Below are positions 36,465 to 46,010 of a DNA stretch of 64,000 nucleotides, one piece after another; the stretch's first letter is position 1, and each line of letters begins with the position of its first letter. The DNA lies in assembly GCF_009931115.1 (NCBI RefSeq), contig NZ_CP047491.1, positions 186,001 to 250,000 of the forward strand, written 5' to 3'. Source of the stretch: Microbulbifer hydrolyticus. GTDB taxonomy: Bacteria; Pseudomonadota; Gammaproteobacteria; Pseudomonadales; Cellvibrionaceae. The notes under the pieces were generated by a model, which did no database searches, was not told the origin of the DNA, and saw nothing but the letters and a program-made list of their open reading frames with translations. Position numbers and translations under genes: made by a program.

Positions 36465-37019
36465 CTACGGGGTATGGGGCTTGATGATCGTGAGGATGAT
36501 CTCTCCGACATCGAAGCCCCACTTGGTCAGATCGGATTCGGCGATCAGTATCCGCTCATTGACCAGGTACATGCGGTCGTCGACGTCGACGTTTATCTGT
36601 CGATCGCCATAGGGTACCTTGAGGGTGTAGCGGAAAAATCCGGCATTGCCGCTGACCCTCACCGTGGCCTCGCCGACCACGTCTTCCGCACTGGCGCCGT
36701 ACCGCCTTACTCCACCGGATTGCTGTTGGGGAATTAGGTGCCAGTTGCGGTACTGGATTTCGCCGTCGTCAAACTCGAAGCGTTCCGCGAGGAGCCCTTT
36801 GCCATCTTTCCAGCTTCCTTTCAGGGTGGCGGAGAACCGCCTGGTGACCGTGCCACTGCGATCCTTGACCACACCGTACGCCTCCAGATCACCCTTGAAG
36901 AATTGCTCGGGGATGAAGGCGGGCTCGCGCTTTGCGTAATCCTCTACTGTAGCGCCGCCACAAGAGGCGATGAGCAGTGATGCGAACAGCAGTAACGCGC
37001 AATAGTGGAGCCTGAGCAT
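36465..37019 (-). CDS. DUF3833 lipoprotein
   Basis: 184 residues. The signal segment ends L-I-A-S-C (lipobox), so Cys20 is probably lipidated. The rest matches DUF3833: an early FFKGDLEAYGVVKDRSG, FDDGEIQYRNWHL, and DRMYLVNERILIAESDLTKW near the end. Such genes often sit near envelope lipid genes; here it stands alone, convergent with ntrC. Function unknown. Confidence 0.82.
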   Translation of the reverse strand: MLRLHYCALLLFASLLIASCGGATVEDYAKREPAFIPEQFFKGDLEAYGVVKDRSGTVTRRFSATLKGSWKDGKGLLAERFEFDDGEIQYRNWHLIPQQQSGGVRRYGASAEDVVGEATVRVSGNAGFFRYTLKVPYGDRQINVDVDDRMYLVNERILIAESDLTKWGFDVGEIILTIIKPHTP

Positions 37020-37330
37020 ATTGGTATACCGGGAAATTGGTTGTATGAACTAACTACGCTTGCCAGACTCTAGTGGATCAGCTGTTAAAGGCAAAGGTCT
37101 GTATTCGCCCGGGAGATCATTGCGGTCGAATCGGGTGCAGCTTGGCCCTTAAAAAATATGGCGAAATAACGACCGTGGCGACATCATTGAATCAAATCAC
37201 TGAAAATATCGCCGCAAAAACGCCGTTAATGTTTTAGTTCTGGTCGAAATGAGAAGGAAGTGGAAAGAAAAGTTATCTGGTAGACGATCTGACCGTGAGC
37301 CAAACTGGATAAACGAGTCCGGGGAAGGTC
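37020..37330. other. Intergenic region of about 310 bases
   Basis: Divergent spacer between the DUF3833 and DUF4239 genes. AT-rich in the middle (37150-37260). No clear promoter pair, repeat or gene was found. Confidence 0.35.
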
Positions 37331-38128
37331 ATGATTGCTGACGAACTGTTCCAACGCATACCACTGGCGGCGATATATCTTTTTACTGTGTTTGTCGTGC
37401 TGGCTGCCATCGGTCTGGGGTGGCTATTGGGGCGCCACTACATCCGTACGGTTCGGCCCGAGAAAGAGCCCTCCATCGGCAGTGCGGTAACCGCAACCCT
37501 TGGCCTCCTGGCCTTCCTGCTGGCGTTTACCTTCAATATGACCGCGAGTCGTTATAACGAGCGCAAGGCGCTGTTGCTGAATGAAGTGAATGCCATTCAC
37601 ACCGCTTACCTGCACGCCGACTTTCTCACGCCCGACGCAACGCGCAAGGCTCAGAAGCTACTGATTGAATACACCGAGCTGCGGGATTTCAAGGTACATG
37701 AAACGGAAATAACGGCGGAAGCGCTGGCTCAAAGTGTCGCGATACAGAATCAACTGTGGCGACTGGTCGAGCAGCATGTCGCCCAGGGTTACAACCCCGG
37801 CTACCTGCGCCAATTTGTTGAGCCGGTAAGCAGCGTCATAAATTTCCACAATTCGCGGGTGGTTGTCGGTCTGGGATACCGCATACCCGGACCTATCTGG
37901 ATCGCGCTGTATTTTTTGACGGGGCTGGCCATGTTCGCAATCGGATTTCAGTTTGGGATCAGCCGGCTGGGATCGGTACAGGTTGCGCTTACTCTTGGGC
38001 TTACTTTTGCCACCGTAATCCTGCTGATTGCCGATCTCGACCGCGCCACCGAGGGCCTGATCATTGTCGACCAGAGCCCGATGGGGGAAATGAAACAGGT
38101 GCTACAGCAACAACAGTCAGGTCGATGA
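37331..38128 (+). CDS. DUF4239-type membrane protein
   Basis: 265 residues, start behind GGGGAAGG. Two N-terminal membrane segments (about 12-35 and 53-70), a long helical loop rich in charged residues and two C-terminal segments (about 188-210, 215-235) give the layout of DUF4239 (bestrophin-like) proteins. The segment with TASRYNERKALLLNEVNAI fits the family. Its 3' end overlaps the opposing AI-2E gene by 12 bases. Confidence 0.75.
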   Translation: MIADELFQRIPLAAIYLFTVFVVLAAIGLGWLLGRHYIRTVRPEKEPSIGSAVTATLGLLAFLLAFTFNMTASRYNERKALLLNEVNAIHTAYLHADFLTPDATRKAQKLLIEYTELRDFKVHETEITAEALAQSVAIQNQLWRLVEQHVAQGYNPGYLRQFVEPVSSVINFHNSRVVVGLGYRIPGPIWIALYFLTGLAMFAIGFQFGISRLGSVQVALTLGLTFATVILLIADLDRATEGLIIVDQSPMGEMKQVLQQQQSGR

Positions 38129-39232
38129 GTCGCTCCCGGATTCGTCCTGCTCCAGGACTGACTCTTCTCGGGGTGGAATCAGCGGTTGATCATTGCTGAT
38201 GAATTCGCGCATAAAAATTTCCCAGAAGGCCATGAACAGTGCCGCTAACAGAGGGCCTATCGCAAAGCCGCTGATTCCGAACATCAGCAGTCCGCCAACG
38301 GTGGAAAACAGCACGATATAGTCAGGCAGTTTGGTGTCGCGGCCGACCAGGATCGGGCGCAGGATATTGTCCACCAGGCTGATCACCGCAACGCCGTAGA
38401 TCATCAGCACCGTCGCTTTCACCGTGTCGCCGGTAGCGTAAAGGTACAGACCCGCCGGGAACCAGATAATCGCTGCGCCGACTGCCGGCAGCAGCGAAAG
38501 TACCGTCATCACAACACCCCACAACAGCGGTGCGGGCAGATCAAGAACCCAGAAAATGACACCACCAAGTGCGCCCTGGGTGACGGCGACCACAAGATTG
38601 CCTTTGATGGTCGCACGGGTAACTTCGGCAAATTTTGCCAGCAGAAGCTTTTCGCGTTCGTCGCCCAGTGGCAGCGCCCGAATCAGCAGTGCGACGAGTG
38701 AGTTCCCGTCCCGAATCAGGAAAAATGTCAGGTACAGCATCAACCCGAGGCTGACGAAGAAGTTCAGCGTATTCTGACCGAGCGCCAGTGCGTTCTTGGC
38801 GATCAGGCTGCCGGCCGTCATCAGGCCGCCGAGGAGGCGCTCCTTAAGTCCGTCAAAATCCAGGCCGATACGCTCCAGTGCCGCATTTACGCCCGGAAAG
38901 GCAGCGCGAACCTGCTCTACTTTTGCTCCGAGATTTATTTCACCCGCCTGCACCTTCTGGTACAGACCGGCCACTTCGCTGACAAACGAGCTCGCCACGA
39001 GCAGTACCGGTATTACCACCACCACGATACACAGCAGCAGGGTGGCCAGAGCAGTGAGGTTGGGCCATCTCGGAAAGCGTCTTAAAAGGTAGCGATACAG
39101 GGGGTGGAAGATCAGTGCTACCGCACAGGCCCAGAAAATGGCAGTGAAAAAGGGTTTCAGCAGGAAGCCAAAGGCGATGGTCACCAGCAGCAGCGTGAAG
39201 ATAAACGAGCGTCTTTCCAGTCTTTCCTGCAC
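38117..39232 (-). CDS. AI-2E/PerM family permease
   Basis: 371 residues from GTG 39232, which has AAGGA 7 bases upstream. An ATG at 39319 gives 400 residues but has no ribosome binding site and an unusual polar leader. Seven or eight membrane segments and a long middle amphipathic region fit the family; GVVMTVLSLLPAVGAAI and a late FGISGFAIGPLLAALF are characteristic. Members export various small molecules or work as antiporters; AI-2 itself is not implied. Confidence 0.88.
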   Translation of the reverse strand: MQERLERRSFIFTLLLVTIAFGFLLKPFFTAIFWACAVALIFHPLYRYLLRRFPRWPNLTALATLLLCIVVVVIPVLLVASSFVSEVAGLYQKVQAGEINLGAKVEQVRAAFPGVNAALERIGLDFDGLKERLLGGLMTAGSLIAKNALALGQNTLNFFVSLGLMLYLTFFLIRDGNSLVALLIRALPLGDEREKLLLAKFAEVTRATIKGNLVVAVTQGALGGVIFWVLDLPAPLLWGVVMTVLSLLPAVGAAIIWFPAGLYLYATGDTVKATVLMIYGVAVISLVDNILRPILVGRDTKLPDYIVLFSTVGGLLMFGISGFAIGPLLAALFMAFWEIFMREFISNDQPLIPPREESVLEQDESGSDSST

Positions 39233-39366
39233 CGGAGCGTCCTTGTTTGTTGTTATGGGTTTGTTGTTATGAGTTTGTAGTTCTGTGAATAACCACCGGC
39301 CGCAAAGGCATGGCCGCAATCAGCAGTCAGAAAACAGATAGGTATGAAAACAGATAGGCGCAGGGT

Positions 39367-40101
39367 TTACCAGCGGCGGTAACCACAGGTGTCCACGTGG
39401 AACCGGATACCGCTGTAGATGCCGAGGCCCATGTTCCACCTGCGGCCGACCTTCCTGTGAATGCGACGCAGCTTGGGTAGCAGCTGTTTGCGGGTGTATT
39501 CGTCCTCGGGAATCATGTCGAGACCGCAGAAGTGCATGTGCTTGCTGGTGCGTGCACCCCCGGCCTTGGCGTTGTAGGAAGACGTTCGCCAGCCGGACAG
39601 TACGTGAACCGGGCCGATGGCTGGGATGATATAGTCCCGCAGTACCTTGAGGGTATCCACCATGGTTTCCCAGTTTTCTTCCGGGGGAATGGCGAATGGC
39701 GGCTCGCCAATCTTCTGCCAGTCGGTGCCCTGGCGCATCAGCTCAAACGGCGGCACCACGTCGTCGACTTCGTTGATCTTGAGGAAGTGTTCCAGTTTCT
39801 CGAAGTGCGCGCGGTGGTCGTCTTCATCGAGGAATTTCTCAAACGCGATTGCTGTGGCTGCGGTGTAGCCCTTGATCTTGTAGATCAGGGGCACATCCGG
39901 GTCGAGGGGTTCCGGCATTGGCACCGGTTCGATGTATTCCACCGGGCTGACGATACGCTCTGCCAGCTCTCGTACTTTTTCCACGGTCAGCACAAGCAGC
40001 ACCAGGCTACAGATCAGTACCAGGGCAACTATCCAGATGACGCGGCGACGCTCAATGTGGATGTCGATAAATTCGTGATCGGGTGTTTCCTTGATATCCA
40101 T
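39367..40101 (-). CDS. Membrane-anchored M15-like D,D-peptidase, copy 1
   Basis: 244 residues from ATG 40101; the TTG at 40119 gives 6 more. A cytoplasmic N-terminus and one helix (about 22-42) anchor it, with the catalytic domain in the periplasm. The C-terminal domain resembles peptidase M15 (PF08291-like): SGWRTSSYN, then TSKHMHFCGLDMI with the first metal His and Asp, then IRFHVDTCGYRRW with the second His. It may trim peptidoglycan stem peptides. It is followed by a paralogue with the same layout. Confidence 0.8.
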   Translation of the reverse strand: MDIKETPDHEFIDIHIERRRVIWIVALVLICSLVLLVLTVEKVRELAERIVSPVEYIEPVPMPEPLDPDVPLIYKIKGYTAATAIAFEKFLDEDDHRAHFEKLEHFLKINEVDDVVPPFELMRQGTDWQKIGEPPFAIPPEENWETMVDTLKVLRDYIIPAIGPVHVLSGWRTSSYNAKAGGARTSKHMHFCGLDMIPEDEYTRKQLLPKLRRIHRKVGRRWNMGLGIYSGIRFHVDTCGYRRW

Positions 40102-40143
40102 CGTGTACTGCTCAATCAACTCCGGATAGGTGTGGTGCGTCCG

Positions 40144-40800
40144 TTACCAGCGGCGAAACCCGCAGGTGTCCACGTGAAAGCGCACCCCGCTGTAAATACC
40201 CAGGCCCATGTGACTCTCGGGGCCCAGGCGCGCATGCAGGTTGCGCAGTTCCTCGATCAGCTCTTTGCGGCTGATATTCGAGCGCGGTACGAGGTCCAAC
40301 CCGCAGAACGTTTTGTGCTTGCTCTTGCTGGATCCTCCGGCCTTGCGGTTGTAACCGTCGGTGCGGAACGCGGATACCACATCCACCGGGCCGATACTGG
40401 GGACCAGCTCATCGCGAACCAGTTTCAGCGTGGCGACCATATTTGGCCAGTAATCCCGTGGCGGAATCGCAAACGGTGGTTCGTTGATATCCAGCCAGTC
40501 GGAGCCTTGACGCAGAAGGTTTTCCGGCTCGGTCGCATCTGCCACGCCGGCGTCTTTGAGGAAGTCCGCCAGTTGCCCGAACTCACGCCGGTTGCCGCGC
40601 TCACGCAGAAACTGGTTAAAGCTGGCGTGGGTGGCGACACGATAGCCCTTGAGCTCAACATAGGGCTTTTCCAGTGCTTTGAAGTACAGGTATAGCCACA
40701 ACAGGAGCAGTAATAGCAGCAGCAATAACGCGACACCAACGACGACCCACCAGTTGGTCTGCTGGTTCGGGGGAAGATGGTCGTAGCGGCGCTTAAACAT
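40144..40800 (-). CDS. Membrane-anchored M15-like D,D-peptidase, copy 2
   Basis: 218 residues from ATG 40800; the longer frame to 40986 passes through the pckA terminator and is unlikely. One strongly hydrophobic helix (LLLLLLLLLLWLYLYF, about 25-40) is followed by the same domain as copy 1: KGYRVATHASF, SAFRTDGYNRKAGG, SKSKHKTFCGLDLV, VRFHVDTCGFRRW. The metal-binding His-Asp and His positions are all kept, so both copies are probably active. The genes are 42 bases apart and likely co-transcribed. Confidence 0.8.
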   Translation of the reverse strand: MFKRRYDHLPPNQQTNWWVVVGVALLLLLLLLLLWLYLYFKALEKPYVELKGYRVATHASFNQFLRERGNRREFGQLADFLKDAGVADATEPENLLRQGSDWLDINEPPFAIPPRDYWPNMVATLKLVRDELVPSIGPVDVVSAFRTDGYNRKAGGSSKSKHKTFCGLDLVPRSNISRKELIEELRNLHARLGPESHMGLGIYSGVRFHVDTCGFRRW

Positions 40801-40934
40801 AGAGAAACGATTGCCCGACGGCATGCATGCTGCCTGATTGCCCTTGCTGGCGTTCTGAATGTTGCTCCCGTTTCCCTGTTCGGAAAACGGGCCCCTCATA
40901 TGACTATAGCTATGTGCGGGGTGGGCGTCGGGCA

Positions 40935-40962
40935 CAAAAAAGGCGATCCGGAGATCGCCTTT
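40935..40962 (-). terminator. Terminator of pckA
   Basis: AAAGGCGATC pairs with GATCGCCTTT; on the minus strand a T tract follows. Lies 46 bases beyond the pckA stop. Confidence 0.85.
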
Positions 40963-41008
40963 GGAGAGCGGCAATGGCTTCACCACTACCGGACTTTATG
41001 TCAATGCG

Positions 41009-42571
41009 TCAGGCCTTGGGGCCAGCCGCCTTGATCTCATCGCTGACTGCGAATTTCTCGATATTGTCAGCGAACAGCGCGGCCAGCTTGCTGGCGGCGG
41101 CATCGTAAGCGCCGGCATCGGCCCAGGCATTGCGGGGGTTGAGGTAGGACTTGTCCACACCCGGTACCTGCTTTGGAATATCCAGGTTCATCACTTCCAG
41201 GCGCTCCGTTTCGGCATTCTCGAGCGCGCCGCTCTGGATTGCCGCGATCACCGCGCGGGTAACCGGAATCGGGAAACGCTTGCCCTTTTCGCCGGAGCCA
41301 CCGGTCCAGCCGGTGTTGACCAGGTAGACTTTAGAGTCGAAATCCTCGATACGCTTCATCAGCAGGTCGGCGTACTCGCGCGGTGCGCGGGGCATGAACG
41401 GTGCACCGAAACAGGTGGAGAAGGTCGGGTGGATACCCGCCTCCGCGCCGAGCTCGGTAGAGCCTACGCGGGCGGTGTAGCCGGAAAGGAAGTGATAGGC
41501 CGCAGCCTCCTTGGACAGGACGGAAACCGGGGGCAATACACCGGTCACGTCACAGGTCAGGAAGATGACATTCTTCGGCTCGCCGGCGCGGTTCTCCAGC
41601 TGGCGCATTTCCACATGCTCCAGCGGGTAGGAGCAGCGGCCATTTTCGGTCAGGCTGGTGTCGTCGTAATCCGGCACACCGGCATCGTCGGTCACCACGT
41701 TCTCGACGATCGCGCCAAAGCGGATGGCATCCCAGATCACCGGCTCGTTCTTCTGGCTCAGGTTGATGGTTTTGGCGTAGCAGCCGCCTTCCATGTTGAA
41801 CACGCCGCCCTTGGCCCAGCCGTGCTCGTCGTCGCCGATCAGGTAACGCTCCGGGTCTGCAGACAGGGTGGTCTTGCCGGTGCCGGACAGGCCGAAGAAC
41901 AGGCATACATCGCCGTCTTTGCCCACGTTGGCCGCGCAGTGCATCGGCATCACGTCTTTTTCCGGCAGCAGGAAGTTCTGCACGGAGAACATGGCCTTTT
42001 TCATCTCGCCGGCATAGCGCATGCCCGCCAGCAGCACCTTGCGCTGGGCGAAGTTGATGATCACGCAGCCTTCGGAATTGGTGCCATCGCGGGAGGGGTC
42101 ACACTCGAAGTTGGCCGCGTGCAGGATGCGCCACTCTTCCTTGCCCTTGGGATTGTACTTTTCCGCGCGGATAAACATGTTGCGACCGAACAGGTTGTGC
42201 CATGCGGTCTGGGTGGTCACTTTCACGGGGATATAGTGGTCTTCGTCCTGGCCCACGTGCAGCTGCTGCACGAAGCTGTCGTGGCTGGCGACGAAGTCTT
42301 CGACGCGGGCCCAGAGGGCGTCGAACTTGTCTGCCGAGAAGGGGCGGTTCACGCTGCCCCACTCGATATTGTCGGAAGTCGAAGGCTCCTCAACCACAAA
42401 ACGGTCTGCAGGTGAGCGGCCGGTGCGAGCGCCGGTCACGGCTAGCAGTGCACCGGTATGCGTGAGGTGACCCTCTGCGCGCTTCAGTGCCTGCTCTACC
42501 AGTTGAGCGGGCGCCAGGTTGGACATTACCTGCACCGTGTCGTCTTGCTGTGCCATTCGTTTATTACCCAT
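41009..42571 (-). CDS. pckA: ATP-dependent phosphoenolpyruvate carboxykinase
   Basis: 520 residues. It converts oxaloacetate to PEP with ATP, the first step of gluconeogenesis. Motifs: [13 protein letters not shown] near the N-terminus, the Walker [15 protein letters not shown], the metal-binding region around DDEHGW, and GGYTARV-like [11 protein letters not shown]. The ATG at 42571 is kept; an ATG five codons later (42556) is possible. Upstream lie HexR-like dyads. The order pckA-hslO-...-hslR-yrfG is as in E. coli. Confidence 0.97.
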   Translation of the reverse strand: MGNKRMAQQDDTVQVMSNLAPAQLVEQALKRAEGHLTHTGALLAVTGARTGRSPADRFVVEEPSTSDNIEWGSVNRPFSADKFDALWARVEDFVASHDSFVQQLHVGQDEDHYIPVKVTTQTAWHNLFGRNMFIRAEKYNPKGKEEWRILHAANFECDPSRDGTNSEGCVIINFAQRKVLLAGMRYAGEMKKAMFSVQNFLLPEKDVMPMHCAANVGKDGDVCLFFGLSGTGKTTLSADPERYLIGDDEHGWAKGGVFNMEGGCYAKTINLSQKNEPVIWDAIRFGAIVENVVTDDAGVPDYDDTSLTENGRCSYPLEHVEMRQLENRAGEPKNVIFLTCDVTGVLPPVSVLSKEAAAYHFLSGYTARVGSTELGAEAGIHPTFSTCFGAPFMPRAPREYADLLMKRIEDFDSKVYLVNTGWTGGSGEKGKRFPIPVTRAVIAAIQSGALENAETERLEVMNLDIPKQVPGVDKSYLNPRNAWADAGAYDAAASKLAALFADNIEKFAVSDEIKAAGPKA

Positions 42572-42760
42572 GAAAGTTGTATCACTGAAATAAATAGTAG
42601 GGGGTGCCGCCTAATACCGCGAGTCAGTACCGCGACCAGGCCTAGCTGGCCGGCGCATTATGGCAAACTTCAAATTCTGATCACAGGAAAAATCGTACAA
42701 ACTTTGATCTAAAACAGCGTTGTCAGGGAAAAAAATCACGAAAATTCATTCAAAATTATG

Positions 42761-42780
42761 ATGTAGTTTTTTTACTTCAT
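42761..42780 (-). promoter_or_regulatory. HexR-like dyad 1 before pckA
   Basis: ATGTAGT-TTTTTT-ACTTCAT: an imperfect dyad related to the next one, inside a longer inverted repeat. Confidence 0.35.
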
Positions 42781-42803
42781 AATTTTGGGGAATATTGGGT
42801 GTT

Positions 42804-42821
42804 CTGTAGTTTTTACTACAG
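42804..42821 (-). promoter_or_regulatory. HexR-like dyad 2 before pckA
   Basis: CTGTAGT-TTTT-ACTACAG, perfect palindromic arms. It is like the HexR operator as remembered (TGTART-N-AYTACA), but one base longer between arms than the ppc site. Confidence 0.5.
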
Positions 42822-42899
42822 CGGCGTTTGCAGCGGGAGCGGGTCCGCCGGGGCTGTCAGGCCCGAGCTGTTCAGCAGACGATGGGGGTACCTGACATG

Positions 42900-42922
42900 A
42901 AAAACGCGCCATCTGGCGCGTT
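42900..42922 (-). terminator. Terminator of hslO
   Basis: AACGCGCC pairs with GGCGCGTT around ATCT; T tract on the minus strand. 25 bases past the hslO stop. Confidence 0.8.
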
Positions 42923-42946
42923 GGGTTTGGTCGAGGAAGGCCGGGA

Positions 42947-43825
42947 TCAGTGCACGGTATGCGGTGGGGCGTTGAACAGTTCTTCGACCTTGTCCCGGTC
43001 AAAGTGATAGGTCTTGTTGCAGAACTGGCAGTCTGCCGTGATCTCGCCACCCTGCTCTTCCAGCAGCTGGTAGACATCCTCGGGCCCCATGGCGATCAGC
43101 GCGCGCGCGCTGCGCTCGGCGGAGCAGCTGCATTTGAAGCGGATATTCGCCGTGCCCAGGCTCGCCGGCTCCAGCTGGTGAAACAGGCGTACCAGCAGCT
43201 CTTCGTGGGGCAGGCTGTGCAGCTCTTCCGCGGTAACCGTAGAGGCCAGGTGCACCCCGGTCTCCCAGGCATCGTCGTTTTCCGCCGGAGAGGCGGCATT
43301 GTTGCCCGGCAGCACCTGCAGCATGATGCCGCCGACGGTGTCCTCACTGGATTCGATCCAGAAGCGGGTCTGCAGCTGCTCTGACTGGGTAAAGTAGTCC
43401 TCCAGGCACTCGGCCAGGGTGTCTTTTTCCAGCGGCACGATACCCTGGTAGCGCTCGCCCTCCTGCGGGTCCACGGTAATCACCAGCGCACCGCGGTTGC
43501 CGACCAGCTCACGCAGGGTTGCCCCTTCCTTGATATCCGCGCCTTCCTCCACGCGCGCCAGACCGCGCACATCGCTGTGATGGGTACACTCGGCCACCAG
43601 CAGGGGAACGTCGCCCTCGCCGCGCGCCTGCAGCATCAGGATGCCCTCAAACTTGAGGGTGGTGGAAAGCAGGCAGGCAGCGGCGAGGAACTCACCCAGC
43701 AGGCGCTGCACCGGCAGCGGCAGCTGATTGTGCTCCAGTACCTCCCGGTAGGCATCGGTAAGCGTGACCAGCTGGCCACGGATATCGTGCTTGGAGAAGA
43801 TGAAGCGTTCCAACTGGTCGGACAT
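42947..43825 (-). CDS. hslO: Redox-regulated chaperone Hsp33
   Basis: 292 residues. Hsp33 is activated by oxidation, when four zinc-binding cysteines form disulfides and the holdase unfolds partly. The motif F-K-C-S-C-S (CXC) near residue 236 and C-Q-F-C (CX2C) near 268 supply the four cysteines. N-terminal IFSKHDIRGQLVTL and central segments fit the family. Next to pckA as in E. coli. Confidence 0.96.
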   Translation of the reverse strand: MSDQLERFIFSKHDIRGQLVTLTDAYREVLEHNQLPLPVQRLLGEFLAAACLLSTTLKFEGILMLQARGEGDVPLLVAECTHHSDVRGLARVEEGADIKEGATLRELVGNRGALVITVDPQEGERYQGIVPLEKDTLAECLEDYFTQSEQLQTRFWIESSEDTVGGIMLQVLPGNNAASPAENDDAWETGVHLASTVTAEELHSLPHEELLVRLFHQLEPASLGTANIRFKCSCSAERSARALIAMGPEDVYQLLEEQGGEITADCQFCNKTYHFDRDKVEELFNAPPHTVH

Positions 43826-43934
43826 GATTGAGTGCCTCGCTGAAAATTTGGGGTGGCGATTTTAGAGCCTGCCGCGCCCAAATACGATGGCCTTATATGA
43901 TAGTGACTGCAGGCTGGCGATGGTCAGGGCCGGC

Positions 43935-44369
43935 CTAGCCGCAGTATTGCCGGACGCGGGCTTCCAGTTTGCGGGCCTCGACCTGTCGCTGGCGCTCGCT
44001 GATGGTGGACTCGTTGCCCTCGGCGTCTACGAAGTACACCGGCCCCTTGAGGATTTTGAGCTGCTTGCGTGCGCGGGCGCAGGCGATCTGCCGCTGCTGA
44101 CGCGCCTTTGACTGTTCAGACTGTTTGCGCGCGGCGTATTCGCGCTCGATCTGGCCGGCGCGGCTGCGATCGGGGAAGTCCTGTTTGCGGGTTGGCGCTG
44201 CGCTGTTGACCGGCTTCAGGCGGCCCTCGAGAGACTCCGCCTTGGCTTCCACCGGTGGCCGGTCACCGAAGTGTACCTTGCCGTCTTTGTCCACCCAGCG
44301 GTACAGTTCCTCCGCGCTGGCGTTCAGCGCCAGCAGGGCAATGCCCATCATCACCAGTCGGCCCACCAT
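43935..44369 (-). CDS. DUF4124 periplasmic protein
   Basis: 144 residues from ATG 44369 with GGGGGA upstream. Signal peptide (MVGRLVMMGIALLALNASA) and then ELYRWVDKDGKVHFGDRPP, the DUF4124 pattern. The middle is charged and helical (QIEREYAARKQSEQSKARQQ), followed by KGPVYFVDAEGNESTIS and a C-terminal Cys pair (ACARA, QYCG). A relative of the DUF4124 protein at 32794. Function unknown. Confidence 0.82.
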   Translation of the reverse strand: MVGRLVMMGIALLALNASAEELYRWVDKDGKVHFGDRPPVEAKAESLEGRLKPVNSAAPTRKQDFPDRSRAGQIEREYAARKQSEQSKARQQRQIACARARKQLKILKGPVYFVDAEGNESTISERQRQVEARKLEARVRQYCG

Positions 44370-44424
44370 CTGTATTCCCCCAAGCATCCCCAGTTTCTGT
44401 CCTTATAAATGCGCCGGTTACCGG

Positions 44425-45948
44425 CTACTGCACCTGGCCCAGCTCCGCCTCGGACCCGCTCCGCTCGGCGAGGGAGCTGAACAGCCCCCGGGAGTGGCGG
44501 TCGGGAATCTGGTAGGTTTGCAGAATAAACGGTTGCTGCTCGAGGGCGGAAGCGGCATCCAGCACCATGCGGTACCCGGCGCTGTCTTTCAGCTCCACGA
44601 AACCCTCGTCGGAAGCTTCCATTAATTGTGCGAACTGCTGGAAGTCCTGAATGGCCTCACCATTGACGGACTCGATGATCCAGTTTTTCCAGTCGTGGTA
44701 GCCCAGGTTGACCGGTGCCGGCAGCACCTTGAGGGCCACGACCAGTTCCTGCTGGTCGGGGCTGGACCACTGGTTGCGGGCGTAGAGATATTCGATCGGT
44801 GCCTTGGAGTGCCAGTTGTTACCCCAGCGTTTGATCAGGTTCATATTCAGCGGCACAAATACCACGCCGCCATAGATGTAATAGCGCGGACGCTGGTCGA
44901 ATTTCTCACCCTGTACCAGCGAGCGGGATGGCGGTGTCGCCGCGAGGGTAATCTCGGCGTCCACGATTTCGCCATTGCGGGCAATACGTACCGGGAGCTT
45001 GTCTCCCACATGGTATTTGTCCACAGCGTAGTGGTAATTGGTGCGCTGGTTTTCACGCCATTCGATGGTGCGGTCGGCGGCGATATCGAAGCCGTCCACC
45101 TGCAACAGCACGTCCCCGGGCTGCAGTACCTGCGCGGCAGAGGCGTCTTCAAATACCCGCACCACCAGTGCCCCTTCCTGATCTTCCGTGAGGCCGGCGG
45201 CCGCTTTCATCGACGGGCTTTCCAGGCTCTGGGTGACCGCACCCAGTTCCGGGAACCCCTGATGTACGCCGTCTTTTGCGTCCTCAAGCACGTGGCGGAT
45301 CACGCTGGGTGGCACAAAGTAGCCCAGGTTTTCCGCGCCCTTGCTGTGATTTGTCTGCATCGCCACGCCAACGATACGCCCATCGGAGATCACCGGCCCG
45401 CCGCTGTTACCGGGATTGATGGCGGCGTCGATCTGGCCTGCCATCAGGTAACTTTCGGCGTGCGCATAGTACTGGTGCTCTATACGGGAGAGTACGCCGC
45501 GGGTGATGGAGAGGGACTTGCCGCCAATGGGGTAGCCGTAAACCGTGACTTCTTCCTGCAGGTCCGGCAACTTGCCGAGGGCGAGGGGCCGGGTGTCATC
45601 GAAGAAATTCTCGTCTTCCACCGTGAGCAGGGCAAGGTCGGCGTCGTGAGAGACGAACTTGACCCGCGCGCGGAATTTCTGCGCGTCACCGTGGCGCTGC
45701 ACCTGGATAAAACTGCCATTGGCGACCACGTGGGCGTTGGTGAGGATCTGCTGCCCCTTGATCACCGCGCCGGAGCCGGACAGCTGCTGGGCGTTGAGCA
45801 GGGCCCAGGGATTGAAGTAGTCGGGGGCGGCGGCGGTGGTGTAGATCTTGATGATCGAGCGCTTCAGCTGCTCCCGCTCGCGGTTGTCGGCACTGGCGGC
45901 CTGGGAAAAACAGAAGATCAGCAGGCACAGAGTCAGCAGGTGTTTCAT
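44425..45948 (-). CDS. Trypsin-like PDZ serine protease (Deg/HtrA-like)
   Basis: 507 residues from ATG 45948; signal peptide CLLIFCFSQAASA. The protease domain (about 30-230) has the triad His in TNAHVV, Asp in DADLALL and Ser in NPGNSGGPV. One or two PDZ-like parts follow (VLQPGDVLLQVDGFDI and the region with GYHDWKNWIIESVNG). The C-terminal part is longer than in DegS. Likely envelope protein quality control; the substrate is unknown. It is inserted between the yrfG-hslR and hslO-pckA pairs. Confidence 0.88.
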   Translation of the reverse strand: MKHLLTLCLLIFCFSQAASADNREREQLKRSIIKIYTTAAAPDYFNPWALLNAQQLSGSGAVIKGQQILTNAHVVANGSFIQVQRHGDAQKFRARVKFVSHDADLALLTVEDENFFDDTRPLALGKLPDLQEEVTVYGYPIGGKSLSITRGVLSRIEHQYYAHAESYLMAGQIDAAINPGNSGGPVISDGRIVGVAMQTNHSKGAENLGYFVPPSVIRHVLEDAKDGVHQGFPELGAVTQSLESPSMKAAAGLTEDQEGALVVRVFEDASAAQVLQPGDVLLQVDGFDIAADRTIEWRENQRTNYHYAVDKYHVGDKLPVRIARNGEIVDAEITLAATPPSRSLVQGEKFDQRPRYYIYGGVVFVPLNMNLIKRWGNNWHSKAPIEYLYARNQWSSPDQQELVVALKVLPAPVNLGYHDWKNWIIESVNGEAIQDFQQFAQLMEASDEGFVELKDSAGYRMVLDAASALEQQPFILQTYQIPDRHSRGLFSSLAERSGSEAELGQVQ

Positions 45949-46010
45949 TGCGGCTTCTTGGTTATTCGTTGGTTTGGGGCAGTTTAGCACTTTGGCAGCT
46001 AAGTGCTTTC

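Larger units (their letters stand above)
42572..42946. promoter_or_regulatory. pckA upstream region with dyads
   Basis: 375 bases. An 11-bp inverted repeat CAAAATTATGA/TCATAATTTTG (42751-42787) encloses the dyad TGTAGT-N6-ACTTCA; a second dyad is at 42804-42821. The hslO terminator is at 42900-42922. Confidence 0.5.

Noticed and set aside
40801-40986. N-terminal extension of M15-like copy 2
   Set aside because: The extra codons cross the pckA terminator at 40935-40962 and would put 62 non-conserved residues before the membrane anchor.
40961-42415. 484-codon plus-strand frame opposite pckA
   Set aside because: Shadow frame; also runs through the pckA terminator.
44626-45987. 453-codon plus-strand frame opposite the PDZ protease
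   Set aside because: Shadow frame with no recognisable product.
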